The position numbers and the translations under genes are program-made. Shown here piece by piece: positions 42,636-50,644 of a stretch of 64,000 nt of DNA. Below the pieces are notes generated by a model, which searched no databases, was not told where the DNA came from, and saw only the letters and a list, made by a program, of their open reading frames with translations. Each line of letters opens with the position of its first letter. Position 1 is the first letter of the stretch. Source of the DNA: DASXHY01 sp036272195 (GTDB lineage: Bacteria; Verrucomicrobiota; Verrucomicrobiia; Limisphaerales; DASXHY01); the NCBI GenBank assembly GCA_036272195.1, contig DATAZE010000055.1, forward strand, positions 29,176-93,175, in the 5' to 3' direction.

Positions 42636-43281
42636 TCAATGGCTCCTGTGGCAACTTGCCGACTCGGCTTTTCCGACCGGCGGCTTTGCGCACTCTTCGG
42701 GGCTGGAAGGCGCGTGGCAACATGGTGAAGTTCGCAATCGCAACGAGCTTTTGTCTTTCGTTGAAGCGGGGTTGCATCAACTTGGGCGCGCGGCGCTGCC
42801 GTTCATGAATGCGGCCTATGTCGAACCGGAAAGCGTGGACGAATTTGATAATCTTTGCGACGCGTTTACGACCAATCATGTGGCCAATCGAGCGAGCCGC
42901 GCGCAAGGGAAGGCGTTTCTAGCCACGGTTCAGCGTGTGTTTGTTGCGAATGTGGAGACAGACAGGATGCCTGTCCTACGGTTTAATCATCTCGCGTGTG
43001 TTTTTGGCGCCGCAATGAGGCAGCTTGAAATTTCGCGCGAAACGGCGCGGCAATTATTTTTCTTCAATCAACTTCGCGGTATAATGGCGGCGGCGGTGCG
43101 GTTGAACATCGTTGGGCCGATGGAAGCGCAGGCGCTGCAGCGTCAATTGACGCCGGTGGCGGAAGAAGTGCTGAACCGTTGCGAGTCGCTCACGCTGGAG
43201 GACATTGCTCAGACTTCTCCACTGCTCGACATGTGGCAGGGCGCGCAAGACCGACTTTACTCGAGACTTTTTCAAAGCTGA
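42574..43281 (+). CDS. ureF: urease accessory protein UreF
   Basis: 235 residues. After an odd N-terminus (about 20 residues coded by the repeat), the UreF consensus begins: WLLWQLADSAFPTGGFAHSS, GLEGAW, then GKAFLATVQ, and VVGPMEAQALQRQL-like text near the end. UreF is the fidelity factor that controls UreG GTPase action. No ATG lies between the repeat and the conserved part, so the repeat seems to supply the start codon. It ends 2 bases before ureG. Confidence 0.92.
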   Translation: MEDNTTLTVDSPFAIRHSSFDQWLLWQLADSAFPTGGFAHSSGLEGAWQHGEVRNRNELLSFVEAGLHQLGRAALPFMNAAYVEPESVDEFDNLCDAFTTNHVANRASRAQGKAFLATVQRVFVANVETDRMPVLRFNHLACVFGAAMRQLEISRETARQLFFFNQLRGIMAAAVRLNIVGPMEAQALQRQLTPVAEEVLNRCESLTLEDIAQTSPLLDMWQGAQDRLYSRLFQS

Positions 43282-43283
43282 TT

Positions 43284-44012
43284 ATGAAACTTCTCCTTCA
43301 TTTTCATCCCGACGACGGAAACGGACATCCGCGCGCGGATATTCCGGGACATTTTCACGATCGCGAATTACCGCTGGACCGCGATTTCCAACAGCGCGCA
43401 TTCACCGTCGGAGTCGGCGGGCCGGTGGGCAGCGGCAAGACGGCCTTGATGCTTCAGCTTTGCAAACGGTTGCGACAGACGATGAATATTGCTGCCGTGA
43501 CCAACGATATTTTCACGAAGGAAGATGGCGAATTTTTGACGAGGCATGGCGCGCTGGAATCGGAGCGCATCCGTGCTGTCGAAACCGGTGGCTGTCCGCA
43601 CGCCGCGATTCGCGAGGATATTTCCTCAAACCTGCTCGCGCTGGAAGAACTGCATCAGAAATTTCATCCGGACATTTTGTTGATCGAATCTGGCGGCGAT
43701 AACCTGGCGGCGTGTTTCAGCCGCGAACTGGCTGATTACACCATTCAGGTCATCGACGTAGCCGGCGGCGATAAAATCCCGCGCAAAGGCGGCCCGGGGA
43801 TCACGCAAACGGATTTGCTGGTCATCAACAAAACCGACCTGGCGGAGGCCGTGGGCGCCGACCTGAAAGTAATGGAGCGCGACACGAAGAAGATGCGCGG
43901 CAGCGGGCCCTTCGTTTTCGCGCAAGTGAAACACGGCGTGGGTGTGGATGAGATAATCCAGCATATCCTCCATCAGTGGCGGCACGCAATGCAACTGCCG
44001 CATGGGCATTGA
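43284..44012 (+). CDS. ureG: urease accessory GTPase UreG
   Basis: 242 residues, longer than the usual 205. The first 40 residues contain HFHPDDGNGHP and PGHFHDRE, a His-rich lead resembling the metal-binding tail of UreE or HypB. Then come the P-loop GVGGPVGSGKTAL (residues 43-55), NDIFTKEDGEFL, the nickel CPH motif in ETGGCPHAAIRED, and the guanine motif INKTDLA. No ureE gene is in the cluster, so the extension may take over nickel delivery. It is the last urease gene. The next gene starts 98 bases later. Confidence 0.95.
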   Translation: MKLLLHFHPDDGNGHPRADIPGHFHDRELPLDRDFQQRAFTVGVGGPVGSGKTALMLQLCKRLRQTMNIAAVTNDIFTKEDGEFLTRHGALESERIRAVETGGCPHAAIREDISSNLLALEELHQKFHPDILLIESGGDNLAACFSRELADYTIQVIDVAGGDKIPRKGGPGITQTDLLVINKTDLAEAVGADLKVMERDTKKMRGSGPFVFAQVKHGVGVDEIIQHILHQWRHAMQLPHGH

Positions 44013-44109
44013 TTTGATCCTGCCCTTTGCCTCCGCGAGGTAGGACGTTTTCAAAAATACGGTAGCTGCGGATGCGCTTCACAGCCAGTATAGTTGCCGC
44101 GTTGCAAAG

Positions 44110-45657
44110 ATGAAACGACGGCCGTTGATTTCACAGGGTTCATTGTCGCGCCTGCTCCAGCAAGCGGCGGAATGCTGGCGTCGCCGCGACTATCTGCAAT
44201 ATTTCGAACTCATGGAGAGCGCGTGCCGGATGGACCCGGCCAATCACCGAATCCTGCTCGATCTGGGCCTTGCTCACGGCATTTGCTACGATTACGCCGC
44301 CGCGGAAAATTGTTTCGACCGGGCTGTGCGCGTTGCATCGGATAAGTCCGATGCGCTCGTTATGGCCGGAACTTACTGCCGCAATTTCAGCCGCTTTGAA
44401 ATGGCCCGCAATTATTTCGAGCAGGCCGCCGCGCAAAAGGATGTCTCGCCGGATACATTCGTCAAACTGGCCGAGATTCATGAACGTTTCCGCTCCCTGG
44501 ACAAGGCGGGCGAACTCGTGGACCGCGCGCTACAGCGGCAGCCCGGCTCGCCGCTCGCCCTGCTGGTTCGCGCCCGGTTGGATCGGCTTGCCGGACGGGT
44601 GGACGAGGCGGAAAAAATCCTCCGACCGGTCCTGGCTCGTAGCGATGCTGAATCCTGGTCCACGCGCATTCGCTGCTGGTATGAACTTGGTACGATCCTC
44701 GATCGCCAAGCGCGCTACGACGAAGCCATGGCTGCCTTTGTCACCGCCAAAGAATTGTTCCGCCCGCAAGCCGAGCGTTATGCGGCCTCGCAACAATCCG
44801 TCCATGCGCATTTGCGGGAAGCTGCGGCCAACATCACCACCGAAGTGCTTCAACGCTGGTTTGACGCCGGCGAAACGCTCCAGCCTCCGCACCGGGTGAC
44901 GTTGCTCTGCGGCCATCCGCGCTCCGGCACCACACTCCTCGAGCAGGTGCTGGATTCGCATCCGGACATTATTTCCGCCGAGGAGACGCCAATCTTTTTT
45001 GAAGCGTATCTGGGACTTCGGCGGGGTTTTCCGGATAACGCCAACATGTTATCTGTTTTGGACTCGGCCACGCCGGTTGGACTCAGAAAGATGCGTGAAG
45101 ATTATTTTCGCAGCATGGAGGCCTTCTGCGGCAATCCCATTGGTTCGCGCTTATTGATCGACAAAAATCCTTCGTTGACGGCACTTGTGCCGGCCATCAT
45201 CCGAGTGCTGCCTGAAATCAAATTTCTCACCGCGTTGCGCGACCCGCGCGACGTGTGCCTCAGCTTTTTCATGCAGCCGCTCCCGCTTAATCTGACGAGT
45301 GCTTCGTTTCTGACTCTCCGGGGAATTGTTGAAGAATATGAATCGTTGATGGGCATCTGGCGCGCGATGGCGCCGCGCATGCGAAACCCGTGGATTGAAG
45401 TGCGTTATGAGGACATGGTGACGGACCTCGAATCCGTTTCGCGTCGAGTGCTGGAATTTCTCGGCATGCCGTGGGACGAGCGCGTGCTGCGCTTCAACGA
45501 ACATGCGCAGCAGAAACTGGTGCGGTCGCCCACCTATTCGGACGTGACCAAACCCGTGTTCAAAAGCGCGGTTGGCCGGTGGCGTCATTATCAGAAACAT
45601 CTTGAACCCTGGCTGCCGAAACTAGAGCCTTTCGTGAAAGCTTTTGGCTACGAGTAA
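44110..45657 (+). CDS. TPR-domain sulfotransferase
   Basis: 515 residues. About 15-240 consists of helical TPR-like repeats (RILLDLGLAHGICYDYAAAE; DALVMAGTYCRNFSRFEMAR; ALLVRARLDRLAGRVDEAEK). About 262-515 is a PAPS-dependent sulfotransferase with the 5'-phosphosulfate loop GHPRSGTTLLEQ (268-279), the 3'-phosphate strand FLTALRDPRDVCLSFF, and a C-terminal RWRHYQKHLEPW. Such proteins sulfate protein tyrosines or polysaccharides. No signal peptide is seen. The acceptor is unknown. Functionally it is unrelated to the urease genes. Confidence 0.88.
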   Translation: MKRRPLISQGSLSRLLQQAAECWRRRDYLQYFELMESACRMDPANHRILLDLGLAHGICYDYAAAENCFDRAVRVASDKSDALVMAGTYCRNFSRFEMARNYFEQAAAQKDVSPDTFVKLAEIHERFRSLDKAGELVDRALQRQPGSPLALLVRARLDRLAGRVDEAEKILRPVLARSDAESWSTRIRCWYELGTILDRQARYDEAMAAFVTAKELFRPQAERYAASQQSVHAHLREAAANITTEVLQRWFDAGETLQPPHRVTLLCGHPRSGTTLLEQVLDSHPDIISAEETPIFFEAYLGLRRGFPDNANMLSVLDSATPVGLRKMREDYFRSMEAFCGNPIGSRLLIDKNPSLTALVPAIIRVLPEIKFLTALRDPRDVCLSFFMQPLPLNLTSASFLTLRGIVEEYESLMGIWRAMAPRMRNPWIEVRYEDMVTDLESVSRRVLEFLGMPWDERVLRFNEHAQQKLVRSPTYSDVTKPVFKSAVGRWRHYQKHLEPWLPKLEPFVKAFGYE

Positions 45658-45684
45658 AGTAAGCCGCCGCTCGAATCCGGGCAC

Positions 45685-45716
45685 AAAAAAGCGGCCTTCG
45701 TTTCCGAAGGCCGCTT
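45685..45716 (-). terminator. Rho-independent terminator of the PEP-CTERM gene (probably serving both sides)
   Basis: AAGCGGCCTTCG and CGAAGGCCGCTT form a perfect 12-base stem with a 4-base loop. On the minus strand six T follow. The convergent sulfotransferase gene ends 28 bases away and may use the same hairpin. Confidence 0.88.
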
Positions 45717-45732
45717 GATGAAAAAGATTTAA

Positions 45733-46653
45733 TTATTTGCGGCGACGCCAGGCGAACATTCCCGCCATGCCCATACCGATTAATGCCATCAAGCTGGGCT
45801 CCGGAACGGGGACAAGCTGCAGGCCATTGAAGTCGCCTTCGCCCGAAAGTCCGCTGAAGGGATTGTTGACCGAGCCCCATGAACCGCTGATGTTTCCGTT
45901 CGCATCCGCCACCACGTCGGTAAATTCAACGTAGTTGTCGCCAAGGACAAAACTATTCCTGACACCGGTGTTGATGGTGGAAGTAAGGCCATTGAGTGCG
46001 GTCCCGCCATTGGCGCCGTTGAGCGCGAAAGCCGCTCCGCGGGTGGCGTCGTAATTTTGACCGTAGAGATACAAATCGTATGTTTGGCCTTGAGTAACGT
46101 TGTGCAGCGTGAAGGTGCCTAAACCGGCGCCGCTGACGAGAGCGGCAGAACTCAGGAGCCACGATGGTTGCCCGAGTGTGGAACCACCAGTTGCCCCGTT
46201 TTCTCCGGTGAAGAACATGCTTAAGGTGACTGGACTGACCAAGCCAGAAGACGTTGCGTTGGCGGCGGCCGTTGTTGTCGGATGGCCCGAACCATCGACT
46301 GTGCCGCCCGTGCCGAACAAAGCCGTGCCGTTACCGCCGGTGGTGCCTCCACTAGACCCATACGCGGCGTAGGGATTTCCCGGATTTCCGCCCGTCGCGG
46401 GATAAGGATTATTTCCTCCGTAGAAAAGCGTGCTGCCGGGACCGCCTCCCAAATAGGTCGCACCGCTGAATCCGTTCCAAACGTTATTGCCGGGATCCGA
46501 GTAGGCACCTTGGCCGAAATACAATTGGTTATAGCCGGGAATCGTCCCCTGGGTCGCGTCATGAAAATTGATGACTTGAGGGCCGGTGAGCGCGAAGGCG
46601 TGAGGGGCCAGGAAGGCCACAAAAAGTCCCCCGATTCTGATGATTCGCTTCAT
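45733..46653 (-). CDS. PEP-CTERM sorting-signal protein
   Basis: 306 residues. It has a signal peptide (MKRIIRIGGLFVAFLAPHAFA) and a Gly/Ala/Asn/Thr-rich extracellular body with LLSSAALVSGAGLGTFTLHN and TQGQTYDLYLYGQNYDATRG. The C-terminal tripartite PEP-CTERM signal is VPEPSLMALIGMGMAG, hydrophobic stretch, then WRRRK. Exosortase would cleave it and place it on the cell surface or in the matrix. The exosortase is not in the window. The body resembles nothing I can name. It is a single gene with a terminator directly behind it. Confidence 0.92.
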   Translation of the reverse strand: MKRIIRIGGLFVAFLAPHAFALTGPQVINFHDATQGTIPGYNQLYFGQGAYSDPGNNVWNGFSGATYLGGGPGSTLFYGGNNPYPATGGNPGNPYAAYGSSGGTTGGNGTALFGTGGTVDGSGHPTTTAAANATSSGLVSPVTLSMFFTGENGATGGSTLGQPSWLLSSAALVSGAGLGTFTLHNVTQGQTYDLYLYGQNYDATRGAAFALNGANGGTALNGLTSTINTGVRNSFVLGDNYVEFTDVVADANGNISGSWGSVNNPFSGLSGEGDFNGLQLVPVPEPSLMALIGMGMAGMFAWRRRK

Positions 46654-47346
46654 AAATAGTGGTAAAGGTTAGATCTCTTCTGAATTGCCGAAGCATGTCA
46701 AATCCCTTCCGGTTGTCAATCATAAGATTGCGTGGGTTTGGAACGCGTTGCAACGAGACTGGGATGCGACTGGCTGGTATAGCCCAGCCTCCCTTTAATC
46801 GCTTTGATCCACTTTGATTCAGTGGGATTCACTTTGATTCGGTGTGATAATCGTGAGTGATGAGTGACCAGCCAAAAGGAAAAGGACGAGAACGACGGAC
46901 GGGGAGGAAATAATTTGATTTGACCGGGATTTGCCCGGATAAATTTTTGAGTCCCAAAAAGGTCTTTCGATGGCTGCAGGTTGTGTTGAAGACGCAAAAC
47001 CGTGTGGCACACGCCATCTGCCAGCTTCTGCCGGAACCAAAAAAGCTTCGTGGCCGTTTCCATTTGTCCTTTCTTCCCTCCTTTCGTCGGTTTCTTTATA
47101 GCATGGCTGTCAAATGGCGAATCGGTGACTGAGGAGTTTCAAGTTTTGTAGGCGATTCGACCGTGCCGTGAGTCAGAAACGGGTTGGACGTCAGCAGTGG
47201 CGAACCACAGTTCTTTGAAACTGAATGAACACGGCCCGGCACTGAATGTTTTCTGGTCCCACTAAAGCGGGACGGGCGCAGAGAGGGAAGCTTTTAATAA
47301 AAAGGCTTCCGGCATTACGCGCTAGATCCAGATGGGTGACTGAACG
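46654..47346. other. gene-free AT-rich flank of the cassette array
   Basis: About 690 bases with frames on both strands that look non-coding. Seen are word repeats (CTTTGATCCACTTTGATTCA and variants near 46799-46850) and a weak hairpin with GGAAGC/GCTTCC arms near 47287-47311. No tRNA is visible. GC falls here and stays low until about 51.2 kb. Confidence 0.45.
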
Positions 47347-47500
47347 GATCGCCTTGCGCATCCGAAATCAGAAATGAAAAGACAGATTCGCATCAGTCAC
47401 TTTAAAGCAGTCGCTCAATACCGAAGAAGACCCGAAAAAGAAAAATCGGGGACGGCAACGTTTTTACTTGTTGACTACCCGCCCTAATGGGCGGCCCCTT
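47347..47500. repeat. array repeat Y0
   Basis: First of three direct copies of a block of about 155-163 bases that begins near GATCNCCTTGCGCATCC and contains AATCAGAAATGAAAAGACAG, GACCCGAAAAAGAAAAATCG, GGGGACGGCAACG and TTGACTACCCGCCCTA. It follows, on the coding strand, the first set of small minus-strand genes. Unlike Y1 and Y2 it has no X element attached. Confidence 0.85.
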
Positions 47501-47506
47501 TGCAGT

Positions 47507-47935
47507 TCATTTTTTATTATCGTTTTCCTCTATTTCGTCTTTCAAGTTCTGTAGATAGCGTTTTTTTTGTTCGATTACTTGCCGCGGCTCTTCAACTCTT
47601 ATAGATTCAGGTGGATCGCAGTGGGAAGCACAATTGATCCGGACTACAACTTCTTGCCCTACAGACAGTGCCTCACTAGCCCATTTTAAAAATTGTCTTG
47701 AGCCATTGCCTGTGCGCTCTACTGCACCCAGCTCAAGGGTGAGTTCTGATTCGTGTTCTTCAGTAGTTGAAGCCCTTGAAATAGAACTGATAATCACAGA
47801 CATGGCGCCATCGTGTTTTATACCTATCTTCTTGTGAAAATCTTTTCCGATTAGGATCTCAAAAACCGTGAATTTTTCTCCACTTTGTATTTGCATGGTT
47901 TTATTCTGGGCAATTATAGCTTGGCCAAGTTCCAT
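47507..47935 (-). CDS. cassette protein of unknown function, 142 residues
   Basis: Soluble, no signal peptide. The N-terminal half looks beta-rich (EKFTVFEILIGKDF; IGIKHDGAMSVIISSISR). The C-terminal end is a charged helix (EQKKRYLQNLKDEIEENDNK). Low GC and codon use differ from neighbouring regions. It lies downstream of a lipoprotein gene in the first unit of the array. The size and placement would suit an immunity protein of a polymorphic toxin, but there is no family evidence. The start is uncertain (ATG 47935 or the ATG 13 codons on). Confidence 0.6.
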   Translation of the reverse strand: MELGQAIIAQNKTMQIQSGEKFTVFEILIGKDFHKKIGIKHDGAMSVIISSISRASTTEEHESELTLELGAVERTGNGSRQFLKWASEALSVGQEVVVRINCASHCDPPESIRVEEPRQVIEQKKRYLQNLKDEIEENDNKK

Positions 47936-48020
47936 CGTTTATACACTCGTCATAACAAGACCTGCAATCTTTCCTTTTACCCCTTTAGGCACTAGCGTGC
48001 TTTGGTTGGCGTGTAAAAGT

Positions 48021-48410
48021 TCATTTCTTGTGTCCTAGGACAGCATCGATTTCATCGGTTGTTAGATCACGGATTTTCCATCCTTTCGGCACCTCCCCCC
48101 CAAACTGAGGAACAACAACCTTAGTGTGACTCTGCTGTAATTGCATTGCCTTTCTGAGTTGTGGAATGCTTTGATATAATCCCGTGCCATCCGGATATTC
48201 ATAATTAAATTTGCCGTCCTGTGCGGCATAACCATGTTGTCCTGCCCCGTTGTTTTCAACATACCAACATCTCAGTACAGGTATGTCTTTGACCGGACTG
48301 ACTGAAGTGCTTGTCGATGTAGTCTTTTGTACACAGCTCTTCTGCGCACACCCGGCAACAACACAAATAAGAGCTGCTGTCAGGGATTTCATAACATAAT
48401 CAATTTTCAT
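48021..48410 (-). CDS. small lipoprotein of the cassette array
   Basis: 129 residues. The N-terminus MKSLTAALICVVAGC shows a lipobox, so it is an envelope lipoprotein. An ATG six codons earlier is also in frame and overlaps the stop of an upstream truncated frame (ATGA). The rest includes LRCWYVENNGAGQHGYAAQD and a C-terminal EVPKGWKIRDLTTDEIDAVL. I do not recognise the family. Lipoproteins of this size occur as immunity proteins. That is inference here. Confidence 0.65.
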   Translation of the reverse strand: MKIDYVMKSLTAALICVVAGCAQKSCVQKTTSTSTSVSPVKDIPVLRCWYVENNGAGQHGYAAQDGKFNYEYPDGTGLYQSIPQLRKAMQLQQSHTKVVVPQFGGEVPKGWKIRDLTTDEIDAVLGHKK

Positions 48411-48607
48411 AATTTATCCGTATCCCAGTGGTTTGGCACACAAGTCTGGCCGCACGGCTTGTAGCCAGGGGCGGCATCATCGGGGCCCTTTACCGGTTTA
48501 GGCGCCATAACACCTGGTTTGTCGCTCCAGCCTCCATCTGGATCTTGAGTGCTACAGTGAAAGTCGCATTTGCCGTGATTTGATCTGGTGAATATTGAAC
48601 GGTTATT
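48407..48607 (-). pseudogene. truncated coding frame, possible toxin-tip remnant
   Basis: An open frame of 66 codons without a start codon, reading through HGKCDFHCSTQDPDGGWSDK and GYKPCGQTCVPNHWDTDKL with a translationally overlapping stop at the lipoprotein ATG. The Cys/Gly/Asp-Pro-rich text looks coded rather than random. It begins after a stop 73 bases from element X1. It could be the C-terminal end of a larger secreted protein whose front was lost. Confidence 0.45.
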
Positions 48608-48679
48608 TTATGATAGCCTGGTGGACAATTCCCGTCGGAACCCGGTGATTTGCCACCAGCAGCATTGATCCCATCCATT

Positions 48680-48790
48680 AAGGGGTCGGTTCTCACTATT
48701 TGCACTGTTTCAAATCGCAGCTTGCGAGCCATGCCCCGACTTTAATGAGCCGCCCTTGGCTGGCAAGTGCAAAAAGTGAGAACCCTTTAC
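48680..48790 (-). mobile_element. array element X1 (miniature RAYT derivative)
   Basis: 111 bases. One end is AAGGGGTCGGTTCTCACTAT, then TTGCACT. The other end is a shortened inverted copy (AGTGCAAAAAGTGAGAACCC). Read on the minus strand it contains ATGGCTCGCAAGCTGCGA (MARKLR), the usual first codons of a RAYT gene, and then jumps to the element end. It is joined directly to Y1. Confidence 0.8.
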
Positions 48791-48952
48791 AGATCACCTT
48801 GCGCATCCGAAATCAGAAATGAAAAGACAGGTTCGCGTCAGTCACTTTAAAATAGTCGTTCAATACCGAAGAAGACCCGAAAAAGAAAAATCGGGGACGG
48901 CAACGTTTTATCTGTTGACTACCCGCCCTAATAGGTGACCCCATTACTTTAC
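48791..48952. repeat. array repeat Y1
   Basis: Second copy of the Y block, nearly identical to Y0 and Y2, joined without gap to X1. It is followed by the TPR gene's end. On the minus strand each cargo gene reads toward its Y. Confidence 0.85.
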
Positions 48953-48962
48953 GCAAATTCAC

Positions 48963-49439
48963 TTATGAACATTCCGAAAGAATATCTTCTTTTGTTTTTA
49001 ATTTATCTGTCCATGTGCGCATTCCAGATGCGATATGAGCGCAATCCGATCTGGCCTTTTCAAATTCACCGACCTTTACATAAGAATCCGCCCTGAAGAA
49101 ATAGGCGCCCTCTCTGTAGTAATCCGATTTGTGATAGTCGCAAAGCTTGATGACACTTGTGAAGTCAGAAATGGCATCCCGGTAACTGCCTCTTTGAAAG
49201 AAAAGTATCCCTCGCGTATAAAAAGGGTCCGGCTCCTTGTCACACAGTGAGATCGCTTTTGATAAATCCTCAATAGCGATTTCCGTCTCGCCCTGACGGG
49301 AGTGAACGTACGCATGTGTGGTCCAAACTCGATATTCTTGGGAATTTTCCGCAGTCATTCTTTCAAGCAACTGCCATGCTTCGTTGTAATTTTCGTCTCT
49401 TGCAAGATTTTCAATTTTTTGGAGTTCGTGTTTTAACAT
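48963..49439 (-). CDS. TPR-repeat protein of the cassette array
   Basis: 158 residues, soluble, with three to four tetratricopeptide repeats: NYNEAWQLLERMTAENSQEY, VWTTHAYVHSRQGETEIAIE, PFYTRGILFFQRGSYRDAIS, and YFFRADSYVKVGEFEKARSD. TPR proteins mediate binding. Similar small TPR proteins are common directly after RHS/CDI toxin tips and may act as immunity proteins. It is AT-rich, the only complete gene of the second array unit, and lies just after a truncated frame on the same strand. Confidence 0.75.
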   Translation of the reverse strand: MLKHELQKIENLARDENYNEAWQLLERMTAENSQEYRVWTTHAYVHSRQGETEIAIEDLSKAISLCDKEPDPFYTRGILFFQRGSYRDAISDFTSVIKLCDYHKSDYYREGAYFFRADSYVKVGEFEKARSDCAHIASGMRTWTDKLKTKEDILSECS

Positions 49440-49485
49440 AATTTTTCAATACCTTAGGATTTTTGTGGAAAAATCCGTGGACGTC

Positions 49486-49623
49486 TTAGTGTTTTGGGCG
49501 GGCCATGGTCACGGGATTACCACCGCAATCCTCAGAAACATGCCCCCTTGCGCAATCTTCTATGCTTGTATAACCTCCAGTGAAATCGCGACTAGGGTTT
49601 GGTTTTGCGAGTTCATCTGCACA
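49486..49623 (-). pseudogene. truncated coding frame before the TPR gene, possible toxin-tip remnant
   Basis: 45 codons, no start codon, beginning right at the edge of element X2. The text DELAKPNPSRDFTGGYTSIE and DCARGHVSEDCGGNPVTM looks coded (balanced composition, conserved-looking Cys/Gly). It ends 46 bases before the TPR start. The same arrangement (X, short frame, small gene, Y) recurs in unit 1. Confidence 0.45.
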
Positions 49624-49625
49624 TT

Positions 49626-49736
49626 AAGGGGTCGGTTCTCACTATTTGCACTGTTTCAAATCGCAGCTTGCGAGCCATGCCCCGACTTTAATGAGCCGCC
49701 CTTGGCTGGCAAGTGCAAAAAGTGAGAACCCTTTAC
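49626..49736 (-). mobile_element. array element X2 (miniature RAYT derivative)
   Basis: 111 bases, essentially identical to X1, including the minus-strand MARKLR start and the shortened right arm, and joined directly to Y2. Confidence 0.8.
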
Positions 49737-49899
49737 AGATCACCTTGCGCATCCAAAATCAGAAATGAAAAGACAGGTTCGCATCAGTCACTTTAAAGCA
49801 GTCGCTCAATACCGAAGGAGACCCGAAAAAGAAAAATCGGGGACGGCAACGTTTTTACTTGTTGACTACCCGCCCTAGTGGGTAATCCGTTTACTTTAC
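49737..49899. repeat. array repeat Y2
   Basis: Third copy of the Y block, differing from Y0/Y1 by a few substitutions, joined to X2 and followed by the end of the third cargo gene. Confidence 0.85.
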
Positions 49900-49931
49900 T
49901 TTTATTAAGATCGAGGTGAGACCAGTCCAGC

Positions 49932-50369
49932 CTAATTGGTTTCTGAGTGACTGGCATTTGCCAACTCGGCGGCTACAGCACTTATAGCATGAAATACCTG
50001 ATTACTTAAAACGGGGCTCCCAATTAGAGTAGGTGAATTCACCGGAAGCCGGTCTTTGCCCCAATATCTTGCGGCTACCCGCAAGCCTGGCTCCGCACAA
50101 AGCACCTCTTTATTTGTACTGAATTCTATACGATCAAGAACATTGACGAGCAAAATCATGCTATCATCATTGAGTTTCTCTCGTGCGGCTTTAGTATCTT
50201 CAGCATCTAAATCCTTTAAAATCGCTGTATTCTTTTCGATTTCAACTACTGCTTGATGCGCTCGCTCTGTCTTCCAAACGATACCTTCCGCTATTGCGAA
50301 TATGAGGAAAAAAACGTTTAAAAATGCAAGTATCCATGTAATTCGTCGTTGCAAATTACTGTTGATCAT
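49932..50369 (-). CDS. single-pass membrane protein of the cassette array
   Basis: 145 residues. A basic N-terminus (MINSNLQRR) and one membrane helix (about 11-30, ITWILAFLNVFFLIFAIAEG) are followed by a soluble domain, probably outside, with a helical stretch rich in Lys/Glu (EIEKNTAILKDLDAEDTKAA) and CAEPGLRVAARYWGKDRLPV. No family is recognised. It is AT-rich and the only gene of unit 3. Inner-membrane immunity proteins look like this, but so do many others. Confidence 0.6.
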   Translation of the reverse strand: MINSNLQRRITWILAFLNVFFLIFAIAEGIVWKTERAHQAVVEIEKNTAILKDLDAEDTKAAREKLNDDSMILLVNVLDRIEFSTNKEVLCAEPGLRVAARYWGKDRLPVNSPTLIGSPVLSNQVFHAISAVAAELANASHSETN

Positions 50370-50519
50370 ATGTTTAAATATTTTATAAGATATGCTATTT
50401 TCCCGGTTTTGGTCCCGGTTTATAAACGGGTCAGTCCCGCATAATCACATATTTTCATTTCCTTTTTGTGTTTCGCAGCAGGTTCGCCAGCGCACCGGAC
50501 GTTCCCTTAAGGGGTCGTT

Positions 50520-50632
50520 AAGGGGTCGGTTCTCACTATTTGCACTGTTTCAAATCGCAGCTTGCGAGCCATGCCCCGACTTTAATGAGCCGCCCTTTGC
50601 TGGCAAGTGCAAATAGTGAGAACCGACCCCTT
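50520..50632 (-). mobile_element. array element X3 with perfect 27-base terminal inverted repeats
   Basis: 113 bases. AAGGGGTCGGTTCTCACTAT plus TTGCACT at one end is matched exactly by its complement at the other. The minus strand again begins a RAYT-like MARKLRFE frame. This is the intact form. X1 and X2 have lost the last bases of one arm, where Y is joined. Confidence 0.85.
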
Positions 50633-50644
50633 TACGTTACGAAT

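Noticed and set aside
46716..47132. Frames on both strands in the flank of the array
   Set aside because: They cover word repeats and low-complexity DNA, with no start signals or recognisable protein text.
48490..48732. 80-codon minus-strand frame beginning MARKLRFE
   Set aside because: Its start is the RAYT start inside element X1 and its later part runs antagonistically to the better coding frame at 48407-48607. It is probably a fusion artefact.
47347..50632. Classical integron with attC sites
   Set aside because: X and Y do not show the RYYYAAC/GTTRRRY core sites I would expect, and no tyrosine integrase is in the window.
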